In this document: piece by piece, positions 47,301 through 60,400 of the stretch
Layout of the letters: every line of letters begins with the position of its first letter
Position numbering within the stretch: position 1 is the first letter of the stretch
Assembly: GCA_973895155.1 (NCBI GenBank)
Contig: OZ316894.1
Coordinates: 25,296,001 to 25,360,000, forward strand
DNA length: 64,000 bases
Source: Marsupella aquatica
Lineage: Eukaryota; Marchantiophyta
Direction of reading: 5' to 3'
Notes under the pieces: model-generated
Database searches by the model: none
Seen by the model: only the letters and a program-made list of their open reading frames with translations
Told to the model about the DNA's origin: nothing
Made by a program: the position numbers and the translations under genes

Positions 47301-48050
47301 AGGCTTGTTTCAATCGAAAACGCCATTTCCCGGGGCAGTTCGCCTTGGGTAAATACTTTCAGGCATTCTTCCCCATTTCTCTAACCAGGCCACAGATTCT
47401 TCGAGCCCACCAATTTTGGGGAATCAGATTTAGACATACAATGGGAGCCAAATGTTTTCTAAGTTATTTATCCTGAGAACGATACCCGTGTGTGTTGCAC
47501 GATTATTAGCGAAGGCGAGGGCACGGATGTGAGGGGAGGCACGGATCATGAGGCGGGCAGGGAGAGCACACAGCGAGAAATGATGTTGGCCGATTGAATG
47601 ATGCCGAAAAACTATTTGTTCAGCAAACAGCCAAGATTTCTGCCCCGCGAATGAATGACATGTAGTAAAACACACAAATGCCCGAATGTGCAGGATCCTA
47701 TATTGTTTGATTTGATTGCACGAACCAAGTTAACACTGTGTTGATTCGAATGTTTCTACTGTACAGTATTCATTACTTTGTGCGAACCGAGTAAGGGGAA
47801 TACTGTAACTCGACGTCACTCCCTCGGCTCCAATCTACACTGTCTACAGCACTTTGGAGGTCCTCATTATTATTTTGAGAATCGAGGGAGCTGTACTGAG
47901 AGAGTGAGAGAGTGAGAGACTGAGAGTCCCTTCCCGTCAAGCTGTCACGGTGTATTTCACGGCAATATGTGGGAACCGTCGACCGGCGGGACCTGACGGT
48001 AAACTGGGCCGCGAAAAGGGCGAAGTAATGATTGGATTGATCCACGCGGC
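41360..48050. other. Long intergenic stretch, no supported gene
   Basis: Repeated or low-complexity DNA with frames of at most ~130 codons and no recognised domains. It includes an AT dinucleotide run at 42925-42952 and a purine-rich gagagtga run at 47890-47925. Frames at 45353-45679 and 46609-46998 are unassigned. Confidence 0.5.
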
Positions 48051-48062
48051 AGGTTCAATCTC

Positions 48063-48530
48063 CGAGGGTGGACGTGCTCACTTTCCAGCCGTCAGATTCG
48101 CATGCCCCCGACGGGAACGGAAAACCCCCCTGTAACCCTGTAACACGGGGAGCAGAACCCGGCCAAAAGGACCCCGACCAAGCAAGCGACTCCCGCAAAG
48201 TCACGCTAGAGACAACCCACCAGCTAGTCCGCATGGAGGGAATTCGCCCAACTGCATCGCATGGAACCCGGTTCTTCAGCCCACGACGTTAATGGCCCCG
48301 AGTTTGACAAACTAGGCGTCAACGGCTCTTCTGTCGCCCCCCCGTCGCCAGACGGCGATACGCAGGAGCAGCATGGCGACAAAGTCGACCGGCTCTGGCC
48401 TCTGGGATTTACAGGGCCCACTATCCACCACCGCAGTCTTCCACCGGAATCCCCTGAAGATTGGAACAGCAATACGACCTTCTCTCAACGATTTATGCAT
48501 ATTTTAAACTTGGCGTGCCAAACAATTTAA
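48063..48530 (+). other. GC-rich exon-like segment
   Basis: Two overlapping plus-strand frames sit in an unusually GC-rich island. The second, 48261-48530, starts MEPGSSAHDVNGPEF and continues through a Pro/Asp-rich stretch (VAPPSPDGDTQEQHGD) before running into AT-rich DNA. It resembles a disordered N-terminal coding segment but has no partner exon that I can identify. It may be a first exon, a gene remnant or chance. Confidence 0.25.
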
Positions 48531-48539
48531 TTGCAATAT

Positions 48540-50630
48540 ATTTTAAATCCTTCATTCTGTAGCAAAACCTGCCCCATTTCTTTTGCATTTCCAAATTGAA
48601 ATGAGACAGGGAAGTCCTTGCTTACGACTGACTGTTGCCACTGCCAGCGGCGCAACTGGCATAGTCCTGGACTGAACTTGTTTTCAACCTTGCCAAAAGT
48701 TTAGAAGACTGCAACTAACTTAGTTTTATTTAATTTTGCAGTTTATGCATCTACTTTGTGTACCATGTTATTGTCCACTTAGTACCCTAAAACTTTCCGA
48801 CATATTCGGACCTATTTCAAACTCCGGGCCAACCAGTTCCAGCTCTCAAAGTTGTTACGCATGAAATGAGTTCAAATATGAATTTTAGATGAGCACAGCA
48901 TGGTTCTATATGCTTTTTGCAGTAGTCCACGTAGCATGGTTCCTGTCTGAGAAAAACCTTCAAGGTAGCCAAGAGCACCCTCAACATTTAGCTAAGAAAT
49001 GCAATATGTCTAATATAAGAGTGGAGGAGAGAGTTGTTGAGTTGTTTTCCTAAAGAACCGGTCATCAAGAAGGATGTGTTCAATGTATGTCACCACTAGG
49101 ATAGGGACGCCTGGAGACTGCTTCCAAGACTAAACAAAGATGGAAGTGCTCAAGCTGGCATCCTGGTAATTGCACATTCAAAACCAGCAATCAAGTACCT
49201 ATTTTGAACAACACTGATTTAAACAGAATATTTGGATTTATCATGGTATGGAGCATTGTGGTACACCACATAGTCATACACTGTCACATTTTCATGTGCA
49301 ATTATTGAGACTCTAACAGGGTCTGTTATCTTGCTTGCAAACCTGATCTACTTCTGATACTTCTCTGATCTGTGGAGGAGTAGGACTCTTCAGCTTTTTG
49401 GCTCTTTGATTTTCCAGATTTTTTTGGTTGCTTTCTTGCCTTTATTGGTTTTTGGCCTTTGATCCTGTCTCCTGGGAAAGTACTTTTTGTTTTCTTGCAG
49501 TGCTTTAGAAAGTGGAGACCAGCTTCCTTTAGGAGACAAGGAAATAACTCAATTGGTAATTTCTAGATAGATTTATGATTGTTATTTTTAGCCTATCATC
49601 AATGTTATCAGTGTGTCAAATGTTCATCAACACTTGCCGTCTTGACGAATGCAATTTCATTTTTAGCCTACGATCATCATCGATTCTTAACAAATGGAAT
49701 TTCAATGCATGTCAAGCCTCCAGCAACAGTTCATATTAGTTGCCATGGATTTACGTGCCGTCTATCTGGGTTCCTTTTGAGTTTCCACCAACAAAAACAC
49801 GGGGAATGAAAGAATCAATAATAAAATATCTATTTTGAAATTCGGGTCCACTCGTCCACCATCCTTGCAATCATATTGTCTAAGTTTCGAAATTCATATC
49901 CTCGAAGACTGTGAGACGCAAGTAATGATGGTGAGCAAGGGTTAGGGGCAGTTTTCCATCTACACCTCCCATCTCAGAATTTCCAACGGCCAACATCACT
50001 TTGCGAAATAGTTATGCCCTATCATCTTGACAGGTGCAAACAAAGCGTTCGACGTAATATGAACCCAATTATTGTGCGAATCTCGAGACGCCAGGTTTTC
50101 CAATAGAGCCCTGACTCGTCGATTTTCCAGCACGTGCCATACCCTATGGCTAAGGCCTAAGGCCCAGCACCCAGGAATTCAGGACTTCAGGTGTCGTCCA
50201 GGCCACGAATCACATCCAGTCCCTAACCAGAGGTGTTTTCGTCGTCACAGAAACAAGGATACGACCGACTTCGGCAAATCCGAATCAGGGTTAAGCCTCT
50301 GGTATACAGTCGAGGAAAACCCAAGCGCCGCTATGGAAACTACCCCAAGGTGAGAATAATATTCGTCGCCAAGTGATTGCGCCGCCAGAGCTGTAACGGT
50401 AAATGTTACTGTGCGGTAAAGTGTAACCTCAAGGCCCACGCGCGCGAACAAAGCATCAGATTGCCTGACACTTTGGTGACACATGCACGTGCCGGGTATT
50501 TTTGGGCACTCGGAAATTATTTACTATTATTTATTCATTATCCATCTTCTGGCTACATTAAAGCTCTCATAGCCCACAACGTTTAAGAAGATGCTTGGAT
50601 AGAATGATTTCTACCAGTCCCTGCCAGCAA
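48540..50630. other. Intergenic, no supported gene
   Basis: Short frames only. Around 50250-50352 an acceptor-like cacag is followed by a basic open segment (containing RIRVKPLVYSRGKPKRRYG) that stops at a gtgaga donor-like site. Without other exons I do not call it. Confidence 0.4.
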
Positions 50631-50635
50631 TCACA

Positions 50636-50751
50636 CATCAAAATGTGTTTGGGCTAATATAAGATGTGCACTCATTTGTTGAAAGAAAATAACTAGTATA
50701 TTTATCATGGTATGAAATGATGTCTTACATCATATATATCATATTTTGATG
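50636..50751. mobile_element. 116-bp MITE-like element, copy 2
   Basis: The left end catcaaaatgtg and right end catattttgatg are near-perfect inverted repeats (11 of 12). The interior shares aatataagatgtgca and a gtc-taca-c-tata segment with 28866-28972. No target duplication is clear and there is no coding capacity. Confidence 0.65.
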
Positions 50752-50759
50752 AGAAGTTA

Positions 50760-53700
50760 CCAATACCCCTCTAAATCTAATGATTAATTTTATTCAAATA
50801 CCAACGTGTGTTTTGTATGCATGTTCACTTTCTTGTGTGTCAAAAAGTATTTGATCCATTCTAGTATTTAATTGAAACCATGTGGCGCATTAGAGTTTTT
50901 TGTAACGTAGTGGAAGCTGTCATTTTTACTCGGGCTCAGGGTGAATAAAGTTTCCAACACAATATCAACTTCTGCATGTTAGAATAAGGGTTGACGTTGC
51001 ACAAACACTTCCTATAGTGGCTTTACCCAAAGGTACCCAAAGTTCTTGTGTCCAACTTCAAGTGATGCAATTGAGACTTCAAGACTGGGGTAAACTAAGT
51101 GTATTATTTGAGATAGCATGTCCCATCCTTCACTAATTTTGATTTCCCCATCTCTCATTAGGGCCAGGTTCCATGGGCCAGGGGTAGGGAGTAGGGTCAC
51201 TCCCTCTGACATCCCCTGGGGCCCAAATACATCGCCTGCCACAGTGTACATAATATTTCAAATGTATGAATTTTGACTTAGGAGCCAATGAGAATGTCCT
51301 ATACTATTTTTATACAGGGGCAGGGGTTACCCCTGAAGTTTAACAGGGAGTGTCAGGGAAAATCATACTCCTTGATACAGTATTTGTATAACCCTCAGTC
51401 CCTGGAAAAACTGCAATCTTATTAGCTTAAAAATTCTGTCACCATCTGTACTCCTTACTCCCAGCCTCATGGAACCTAGCTCTAAGGTAAGGCAATGACT
51501 CCTTTGCCCGATTCTCTATTCCTTAGCTTGTCAGTTTCAAGCCAAGCTGCATAATGACATCTCACCTGAGATTTTGTGGGTAAGCACCTCCTTGGGGAGT
51601 TTTTAAGGTTGCTCGTTTTCTGAGTTTCACCCTTATTCTACATTACGTGGAACTCTATTATATTGGAGCATGATTTGCCCCAATAAAATTTTGAGTCTTG
51701 AAGGCATATTGTTGGAGGATCCCTCAGGATTATCCCCTTGAGATTTACCCCTATTGGGTTAAATGGTACTCGTAACTAATGTTTTCAGCCAACCCTGGCT
51801 GAAAACCTAGTGTAGGCCGTACTTTTGCATTAGATTCTGTCCATTAGGCGTTTGATATGTGTTTCTTTTTGTTTTATCTGAGGAGCCTTCAGGCCCAATC
51901 ATTGGGTTCATCATTACCAAGGGTGATGGTATTGTGGGCCATGATACGGTCCAATCCAACCCTATACTGTCATATACTGTACTATACTGTATTTAACCGC
52001 ACTGTACTACCGAGATCTGCAACAGAGGGCCGCTTCCCATCCAATCCCGGTTCCATGCAGAAGTACTCCAGTACGTGACATTCCATTTCTGCATGATCTT
52101 CAACTTTACAGGCTTTACAAAACGAAGGGTGGGCATAGTTGTCCTTTATTATTCCCATTCACTACTACCAGATGGATTCCGCCCTTGTAGCCGTCGATCT
52201 GCATAATAGCCAACGATCATTGAATATGTGAATAATGTATACAGCTGTATGTTGATTCCAATACGTATATTAGTACGTCTTCGTAATTATACGTGTATTA
52301 CTACGTATACGAAATCGATCATGAAGCCTATACCATGAGTTTGATCACCTTAATTTGGTGATGGGAGAGGAGTCCATGTGGTCTGAGGCAAGGTACTTGA
52401 GAGCAGTCCTTGGTCACGTTGAACTTGGGGCTGATTCATTCCTCCGAAATAAGTGTTTTCTTATTATGGGGAGAGTCGCTTGTTTCTTAGTTTAAGTTGA
52501 GGTGATTGTGCGTCCTATTGGAGATTTTCCCTTTTGCTTGTGTTTTGTACATTTTGTGTACCGCCATTTCCCATAAAAACTATTCAGGCTAACTCATACT
52601 ATTCTTTTAACAGGACAATCATGTGAGAGCATATCTTTTCGTGAAGATTTTAGTATCATCTCATAAGCTCACAAGGAGGTAATCTAGGGCTCAAAACACT
52701 GCATCTAGAAATAGTTAAACATGACCAAGGATAAGAGTTCTTTGAAGGGTGAGTGGGAGAGCTGCAGGGTAAGTCTATTGTTCAATTTGGCAAATGAACA
52801 GTGACATGTTGGGGTCAGGGTCCCTTTTACGGGGGCTGTGGTTTAAGTAAAGTGGTTGAGTAGTTTCACTTTGCTTCTTCCCAGGCCCTCAGCGTAAGCA
52901 GGGCTGGGGTAACATCATCCATGGTGCATGCTGTTTATCCTCATAAGGTAACATCAATGCTTTTTGGTATCCAAATGAATGCTTTACTTATGAGCAAAAT
53001 TCCTTTCATGAGCCCTGATATTGTCAACAGTCTAGTACAAGGTAGCATCATTTTAGGACAAACTTTGCCTCCATAGTCCATATAGTGTAGGAGCCACCTT
53101 GCAGTAAGCATCCTTAACGAATTGACCCTAAAACTCCCTAACTATATGCCTACAAACCAGTGGACTACCTTTGGATAAAATGCAGACAATTTGTTGCTCA
53201 GGTTCTTGGCCCTTCTGAAAATTTCAGGTCTGAAGTTTCAGTAGGATTAGTCTTGCAGAGGTTGGCTTCTCGAAGATGCTCAGGATCAGCAAAAAGCGAT
53301 AAACCTCCATTTCCACACAAAGCTGCCACTTTCTCAAAATCCAGATCATGGGAGATTTTACACATTGGACCTAACTGTTACCGTCATGACTTTTCTAGTG
53401 CAATCTTACACTGAAGCTTTCAAACAGGAACCTATCTGCAAACTTGCTGTACTAGGCATGACTGGTGACTAGTTCTTGACAAAAAGTGGCACGACATGAC
53501 AAAAGTAGCATGACAACAAAAGGTTTGCATGAGCTTTTTCTTGGAAATAAAATCAATGTAAAACGTTTTGTAAAGTTTTTCAAAACAAGCACTAACACAA
53601 ACAGAGATGTCTACTAAGGTATATTAAGGTACATCTTTCACATTGAAACCTTGTCCATTAGGTAAAATTAGTATTTTTTGTACTCTTTATGATCATCTCG

Positions 53701-53765
53701 GGCAACGTGAACCTCATTCAGCAAGACCAACCAGTTTCCCAATCTATATTTCTAATCACAATGAA
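50760..53765. other. Intergenic, no supported gene
   Basis: Short frames only. Around 52255-52315 there are repeated tacgta-type palindromic bits. Nothing else is recognised. Confidence 0.5.
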
Positions 53766-53768
53766 AAG

Positions 53769-53940
53769 CTAGAGTTGGGTCTAGGCTTATAGAGTGAAGA
53801 CTCCAGACAGTGACTCTACCTAGCCACCCACACCAAATTTATGTGGATGGAAAGAACCATGAAATATTATATATGTCAAAACTATTATCACATATGATAA
53901 AGTTTGTCCCTGTTTTGACATCATTTCTATTAATGTTCAA
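53769..53940 (+). repeat. Dispersed repeat copy
   Basis: agagttgggtctaggctt, then gagtgaagactccaga, then gatggaaagaaccatg match the copy at 20697 in order. The 3' part with atattatatatgtcaaaa and gttttgacatcattt matches the copy at 63773-63920 loosely. Confidence 0.75.
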
Positions 53941-54062
53941 ATAATGGGCAGGCTCGTTGCTCTTGCTTTTGAATGGGGAAGAGTACTAAACATTTTTTTA
54001 CAAGTTTAGGTGAATTAGCCCCTCTTTTGGAAAAGACATCTCGTGTTAGTGACATGAGGTAA

Positions 54063-54265
54063 TAATTGAAAGCCTGGTGGAAAGGATACGTTCGGCCTTA
54101 GTGAAATATTTGACAACGTAATTGTTGTATGAATACTCTGGCATCGTACAATACGTATTAATTCCGTGAGTATTCGTGTAGCATTAATAGTTGGAAGCCT
54201 AGTGGAAAGGATGGGTTTGGCCTTTTCTTGGCGCAATAATCGAAAACGTAATTGTGGCAGGAATA
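54063..54265 (+). repeat. ~122-bp degenerate tandem duplication
   Basis: Both copies contain gaaagcct or ggaagcct, then gtggaaagga, then aaaacgtaattgt or caacgtaattgt, then gaatactct, starting near 54063 and 54185. Divergence is substantial. Confidence 0.7.
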
Positions 54266-55596
54266 CTCTATACTCCGAAATAAAACAATACACATACAAT
54301 GCGCTTCATACACTGAAATAATACTGTATAGTACAATACTCGTAAGATACGGGTGATTGTCGTGGTCTCGTACTGTATAAGTATTCGTATATTTATTGAT
54401 ACAACCTACCATTCCGTATCCAGTAGTACGTGCTTTGATTTGCCTGCTGTATCATGTGAGGTAGCTGTCCAAGGAGGAAAACGGATCCTTAAAGTTTATT
54501 TATTGTCTCAATTAATTGTGCCCAGTTGGCTTTTATGATTCTTAACATCTATTGCTGCTCTGCAATTTTTTAATGCTTGAGTCGCTCGGAATTAATCTTC
54601 TAGGATGCTCATCACCCCAATATCGAGGCTCACTAATGCTATAATTATGTCCCTGCGATTAGGGAGCCTTGTGCAATTGCTCGATCCTTGTGTTGAAATA
54701 AATGCTAGAGATGACAGGAACCAAAAGTTAACCAAACCGTGCATCAATGATAGACCAGTCAAGTGGGCAGGCCAGCTGCAAGGATCGAATCTCATTAGAG
54801 ACATTCTACTCATCCTACTCTTTGCAGTTTAGAAAAATTGGCCAAAATTCTGTTCGTCTAAGCAGCACAGAGAGAGAGGTCATGGGCAGTGACTGCTTCA
54901 TGCTCATTAATGAGACTCGATCATAGCCACTGACCTCAATAATTGCTCACTGTGATTGTAATGCATGGTGCTTAAGTTGTTTTGATTATGTAAGTTTTTA
55001 AATAGCATTAAAAATCTCAGGGAAGGGTAACTCAATTAGGAATGGAGGGGAAGATAGACCTTGAATCGGTACGCCAAACTTATCCCTGCCTGAGTAACTG
55101 CTTCACACTCTCTCTTGCTATCAGCTAGCACTAGGCTCCTGCCATCTTCTTAGAAGTATTCACTCTGCGGGTATGAATTTCCATCCCTTGGGTTCACTCT
55201 ACCTGGCCCCATTGTTTGTTAAGTGAAGTGTCCATTTTGGGACCAAAAACAAATGGCACCAATGAGGGCTAGCTATGAAGCAGTGACTCTCGATTTCTGG
55301 ATTGTATATTAGTGAGCAGCTCAACTCTCGAGTGTTGAGGAGTTGACAATCTTTCCTCTAAGATGAGAATGAGGGTAATGCTGGAATCGTGGTGAAAGTC
55401 ACCATTGTGCAACGGGCCTAGAATTGCACTATTGTCCCAAATCCCCTAATTGTACCGTGAGTGCACATATGTGCGACCATGCAACGAGCTTGAGCACAAT
55501 GAGAGCGCCAGGACTGCAATCACATGGCGTGGAGTCATTTTTCAGAGTGGCAATTGCTTTTCCCTACGCATGGATTTTCTTACCAGTTCCATGCAC

Positions 55597-55665
55597 CTTC
55601 AGTCATAGTGGGGTTCGAACCATCTCACTCTGAGTGGCAGGAGGCAGGTTGCATGGCCGACCGGG
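55597..55665 (-). repeat. tRNA-like SINE head
   Basis: Read on the minus strand, cggtcggccatgcaacc is A-box-like and atggttcgaacccc is a strong B box. The surrounding sequence does not fold into a complete tRNA, so a SINE remnant is favoured. Confidence 0.35.
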
Positions 55666-56088
55666 TCCCCACTTATGGTATCATTGACCGGGGTACGAGC
55701 AATGATACCATCTTAATGATGCGATCTTGGAAAGAGGAACATTGTACCAAGTATGGTTCATTCTTTAACACCTGGCCAAACCACACTAACAATCAGGTGT
55801 TAACAACTGTCTTTCAGCCCACCATTTCTGGAATGCCACACTTTTGCATTGGGCAATAAATTTGGTTTGGCACACACGAGTACCGTATCTAAGAACTTGT
55901 CCAATGCCTGTAACACACAAAGGATTCATATAACACCTCAAACCGCGTTAACCCGGTACACAATTAACCTGAATGTGTCTTCCCCCTTCGGTTTGCACAG
56001 GTCCGGAGACACATGGTCTCAGATACAGCACATTTTTATGTACATACTAATGCCCAGCTAACAGGACATGGTGGACCACATTCCACAA

Positions 56089-56134
56089 CCCCCCCCCCCC
56101 CCCCCCCCGCCCCTGCCCCCCCACACACACACAA
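56089..56134. repeat. Poly-C and CA simple repeat
   Basis: A 20-base C run (56089-56108) continues into C-rich sequence and a (ca)n run. Such runs are prone to sequencing and assembly length errors. Confidence 0.95.
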
Positions 56135-57414
56135 GATAAGGCTTTAGCTTGAGTTTCCATAACACCCTTGTAACAAGTATTGACACATCCAAAGGCCAAT
56201 TAAATTTGCGTTGTTACTATTTTATAGTGAAGTAGAGGAGAAGTTCGATAATTCTCCTATTCCAAATATTGAATGTGCTTGCTTGTTCATAAAAGCACTG
56301 CAATTACAAAGCGAAAATACAAGAAAGGCATTAAGCATAGGATAACTCGCCCCTCCAGGAGACCGTGGCCAGTAATTCCTGAGAGCGGTGCAAATGGGAT
56401 AGGAAGGGGGAAGATGATTTGCCATCAATTATCCATAGTACATACCAGATCCTGGGTCCAGCAAGCAACCGTGGAAGCATACAAACCCTTCCGATGAGTG
56501 ATCAAACTCATTGCTCTTCAGTCTGCACATAGCTCACAGCTTAGTGTGCAGACGCCAAATCGTCCAGAACATTCATCTGTTCCAATTGCGCATAGATTAT
56601 TCAAAATCCTTTGAAGATGAAGCTATGCCTTCTGCAATCACGAGGACCATCGACATTAATCAGCAACGACAGATTCTCGTCGCACTTGTGTTGGGCCTTA
56701 GGTTCACTCGTGAGACGAACCATGCTGTGATTCAAATCACTTGGTCCGGACTAGGGAATCTGTTTTGTAACATGGTGGGTCATATTATCATATTATCAAT
56801 GATCATACTATAGAACCGTCAAACTGCTCCTCAACGTTACATGTAACTAATATTCATTTTGTGCGAAGGAATGCCAGGCAGCACATGTCCTTGTCTCGTG
56901 GAGGTCCGATCCCAAACAAGTCCAATTAGTTGATGAGTTAATATATATATGAGCCCAAAACTTACTCGACTTGGACTGCAATGATGTGTTCTTCTTCGTG
57001 CCGTGGAAACCAGACTCATGAATGACAATGAATTCCATAATTGGGTTTTCATGCCTCAAATAACTTCCGGAAAAAATGGGTTGCCATGTACGATTGATGG
57101 GAGTCTGATGTGGCCAAAGGCTGGGCCAAAACACGCAACTATAATGCACACTATCTTCAACTCTGTACTCTAACTCGGAAGCCACCAGACCGTCCTAAGG
57201 GTTCTAGATAGCCCAGCAGACAAAATCGAAGTCATCATCATCAAGTTCCGCTTGAGTAAACCTACAAAAACAATGTGGAAAAGTTACTTCACAGGAACAT
57301 TCGGGGGGAGACTAGCAAATAGTATTTCCAGACAGGTGCTCCCATACCTTTTCTAAACTCCACGATCGATGGATGGCGACTTTTGGCTCCAGACATGCCT
57401 TCTTCAAGCACATA

Positions 57415-60400
57415 TCAGATATCAGAGTGCATCGAGGGCATCCAGGCAGAGTAGCACTGACCACCAGAATCCAGATTAAAAACAACATAGCATGGCTCCC
57501 CGTTACGTTCCCAATCCCACAGAATCCTGCAGATTGAAAATTGAGGTATAAGTTCACGATACAGAAACCGCCTAGAGCGTAACTGTCAAACTCAGCCCAG
57601 AAACCTGCCATGCGCAAGTTTTTTGGGGACCAAACAAAAAAAGTGGGACGAGTAACCATCACTAAAGTAGGATCTGGTTACTCCAATGACCCTCAATGAA
57701 GTCTAGACATTCTGTAAGCTCAAAGGAAAGGGCAAAGGGAACGTACATCCTCGAGTTGCACAAATTGCACCTGTTCGTCATTCAAAAACCGTACAATACA
57801 ATCTCAGAATTAAGTTTTCTTACAACAATGCTGTATAGAAAAAACTGATTGATTTAACACAAAATGTATGATACCTGTTGTTGATTGAAATATACAAGCA
57901 CTTGCATTGAATGTACAATGGGCCACCTACCGTCAATAGAAACAGGACAGCACATCCGCCTTTCATCCACGTGCTCAACGTCAAGGCCAATCATCCATGA
58001 TCCAACTGTAACATCCTCGTTGCGGTATTCATGCAGAATAGGGCTGATATCGAAATCCTGCAAACCATTAGATGCCTTTCCAAAGAGGAACAACATGATG
58101 TACGCCGCACACAATTCCTTGATATAGCCGAGTCTTCCTCTAATTACAATTGAACTAATATCCAATGCTTTGACAGACGACTAGTTTGGTGCATTATTGT
58201 TCGAAAACAGCAGGAAAGCTTAACCAGAGTAAGTTTCTCTCTTGTCCTCCACGTACACATCGTCCTCTGATCATTACATATAATTCATACACGTTAGCAG
58301 ATGCTGAAAGACCCTGACCTGTTAATCGCAATGTATTGGGCCACTGCACGAGATATACCATAAATTTGGCCCATGGCATGACGAAAATATCTGCAAAGGT
58401 GATATCAGGCCATTACCTTAGAAACTATGTAGATTAAATTAAAAAGATGAAGTTCGTGGTGGATACAAAAAATTGAACTTTAGATTGATTGTATCAAGAG
58501 TGAATATATCCAGAAGGGAATACAACCAAGAGAGATCACATGTAGACACCTACAAGACCAGTGCTCTGAAAATTCCTTCTAGAGTAATGGCTTTAAGATC
58601 TTACGATTTCTCATCTCCAAATTTCCAAAACTCTGGCTCATACCATCTTTGATCTCTACAATATGAAAACAATAGTAGAGTAGTCAGAGCTCTGAGACAG
58701 GAGCTAGCAAACAAGTAGAGCAGTCAGAGCTCAAGTTTGTATGTCAGACAATTGTTTCTAAGAACCAAGCACCGGAAGAGAGTCATTCCAAAAGTCAACG
58801 CTGTTCTCCGTCCAAACTACTGCTAGCAACTTTGAAGAATGACATCACTGACCAACAGTGACGGAAAGAAAAGACGAGAACAGGATCATCAGTAAACCGA
58901 CTAATCTTTGAGCTGACAGTTTAGCTTCGAGACAATGAATCAGCAGTTGGTCTTTGGAATAGAAGCTACTTACTCTTCACTGATCACCTCCCCTGATTTC
59001 ATACATCCTACATAAACACGCGGCTTATCCCAGTGACTCGCGAGCATCGCCCCCAACATTTCTGCACAATTTTGAAGTAGAAGTTAACGACAGTGATCAT
59101 CCTAAAATACGTCATCTTCCTTAAAAACGATGTCACATACTTCAAACCCTAAACTACTCTCAACTATGACTGAGACAGGACAGATGAAATGACGTCAAGT
59201 ACAATAAAACAAAGTGATATATTTCCCACATAGATCAGATTCACATAGATTCCATAACATTAGCATTCTCAGTACTTCTTACACTTCGAAAAGAAAGTCC
59301 CTCATTTAGCACTAAAAGATTTGACCAGCTACCAATGTTATGGCTTTTTTTATGTCCACAAGCTGTTATGCGAGAAGAGTATTACCAACATTGACGAAAA
59401 CGTTATCATCAACCTTGATATAATAGTCAGCATCCCAGGTTTCGAAGGCAGAAGCGAAAAAAGTTTTCGTTTTCCTCGCTACTTCATCCTCACCCTCGAC
59501 GTGGTTTTCCTGACGTGGCAAAACACACTAGCCTTCATGCTTTTGCACTTGCGACGCAAGCTAATTCCATATTCAACGCGCATTACAGCTTGAAGATACA
59601 CATAAGTAGAAGCATGTAGCCAAGATACGAAATAAAAAACCTAACAGCCTTGGACTAAGATCAAGATGTACCAACCAGAATCATAAAATCTTTCATTTCA
59701 GTATTTTCCTCATCAATTGCACGGTCAGAACTGTCCCCCTTATTGGCACTGCAAACAAGGACATGAAAGACACAAACAACCTTGAGATCCGTGAAATCAC
59801 AGCTGCAGACTGACGACCGAGATAAAACTACTGACCAGCAATCGTTTCAATGGAGTTTCAACTGAAGCAAGGTAAGAATGTCTGGCTGCTATAAACCGCA
59901 GGCTAGGTGTTTGACATGCGGCAAAAGAATGGTGCGCCACAACTAGAAGAGTACCATAAGGGGGCAATTTAGGTGTACCTCCGTCCCACCACAAACCGGA
60001 TGATAATACCCTTCTCTGACTCGAGTTTCTTGAGTTGTTCCCCTGCAACACAGGTTTGATATATTAACCATGCAATCACTTCCGGCGAACATGTTTCAAG
60101 TCATGACCTGGAAAGGCAGAGAGGGTTTGACTTGGATGATGTACTCCATGAAGACGGGACAACCCGCCTAAACCGAGCCGACAACACGACTGCAGATCAG
60201 ATGGATTCAAGAAGGTAACACACCTGTTGGCATCCAAGTCCGACGAATGGAATCCCTCCTGGCTTGGTTTCCAAAAGTAGTGTATATCCCGATGACAGAA
60301 TGCCATCTTCCACCGTTATCAGAGGTGTTCGGGGAAACAGGATGCTTTGACAAGTATCCTTGACTTTTTGCCGCCGCAATCTCCATCTCCATGGCTGCCA

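Larger units (their letters stand above)
54840..57410. other. Intergenic, no supported gene
   Basis: Frames are short and unrecognised. It includes the tRNA-like segment at 55597-55665 and a poly-C/CA tract at 56089-56134 (listed separately). The right end approaches the 3' end of the galactosyltransferase gene. Confidence 0.5.

Noticed and set aside
50250-50352. Basic segment between acceptor- and donor-like sites (RIRVKPLVYSRGKPKRRYG)
   Set aside because: Attractive as an exon, but no upstream or downstream partner exon could be found and two other frames are also open there.
59321-59593. 90-codon plus-strand frame
   Set aside because: Antisense to galactosyltransferase exon 8 and its flanking introns.
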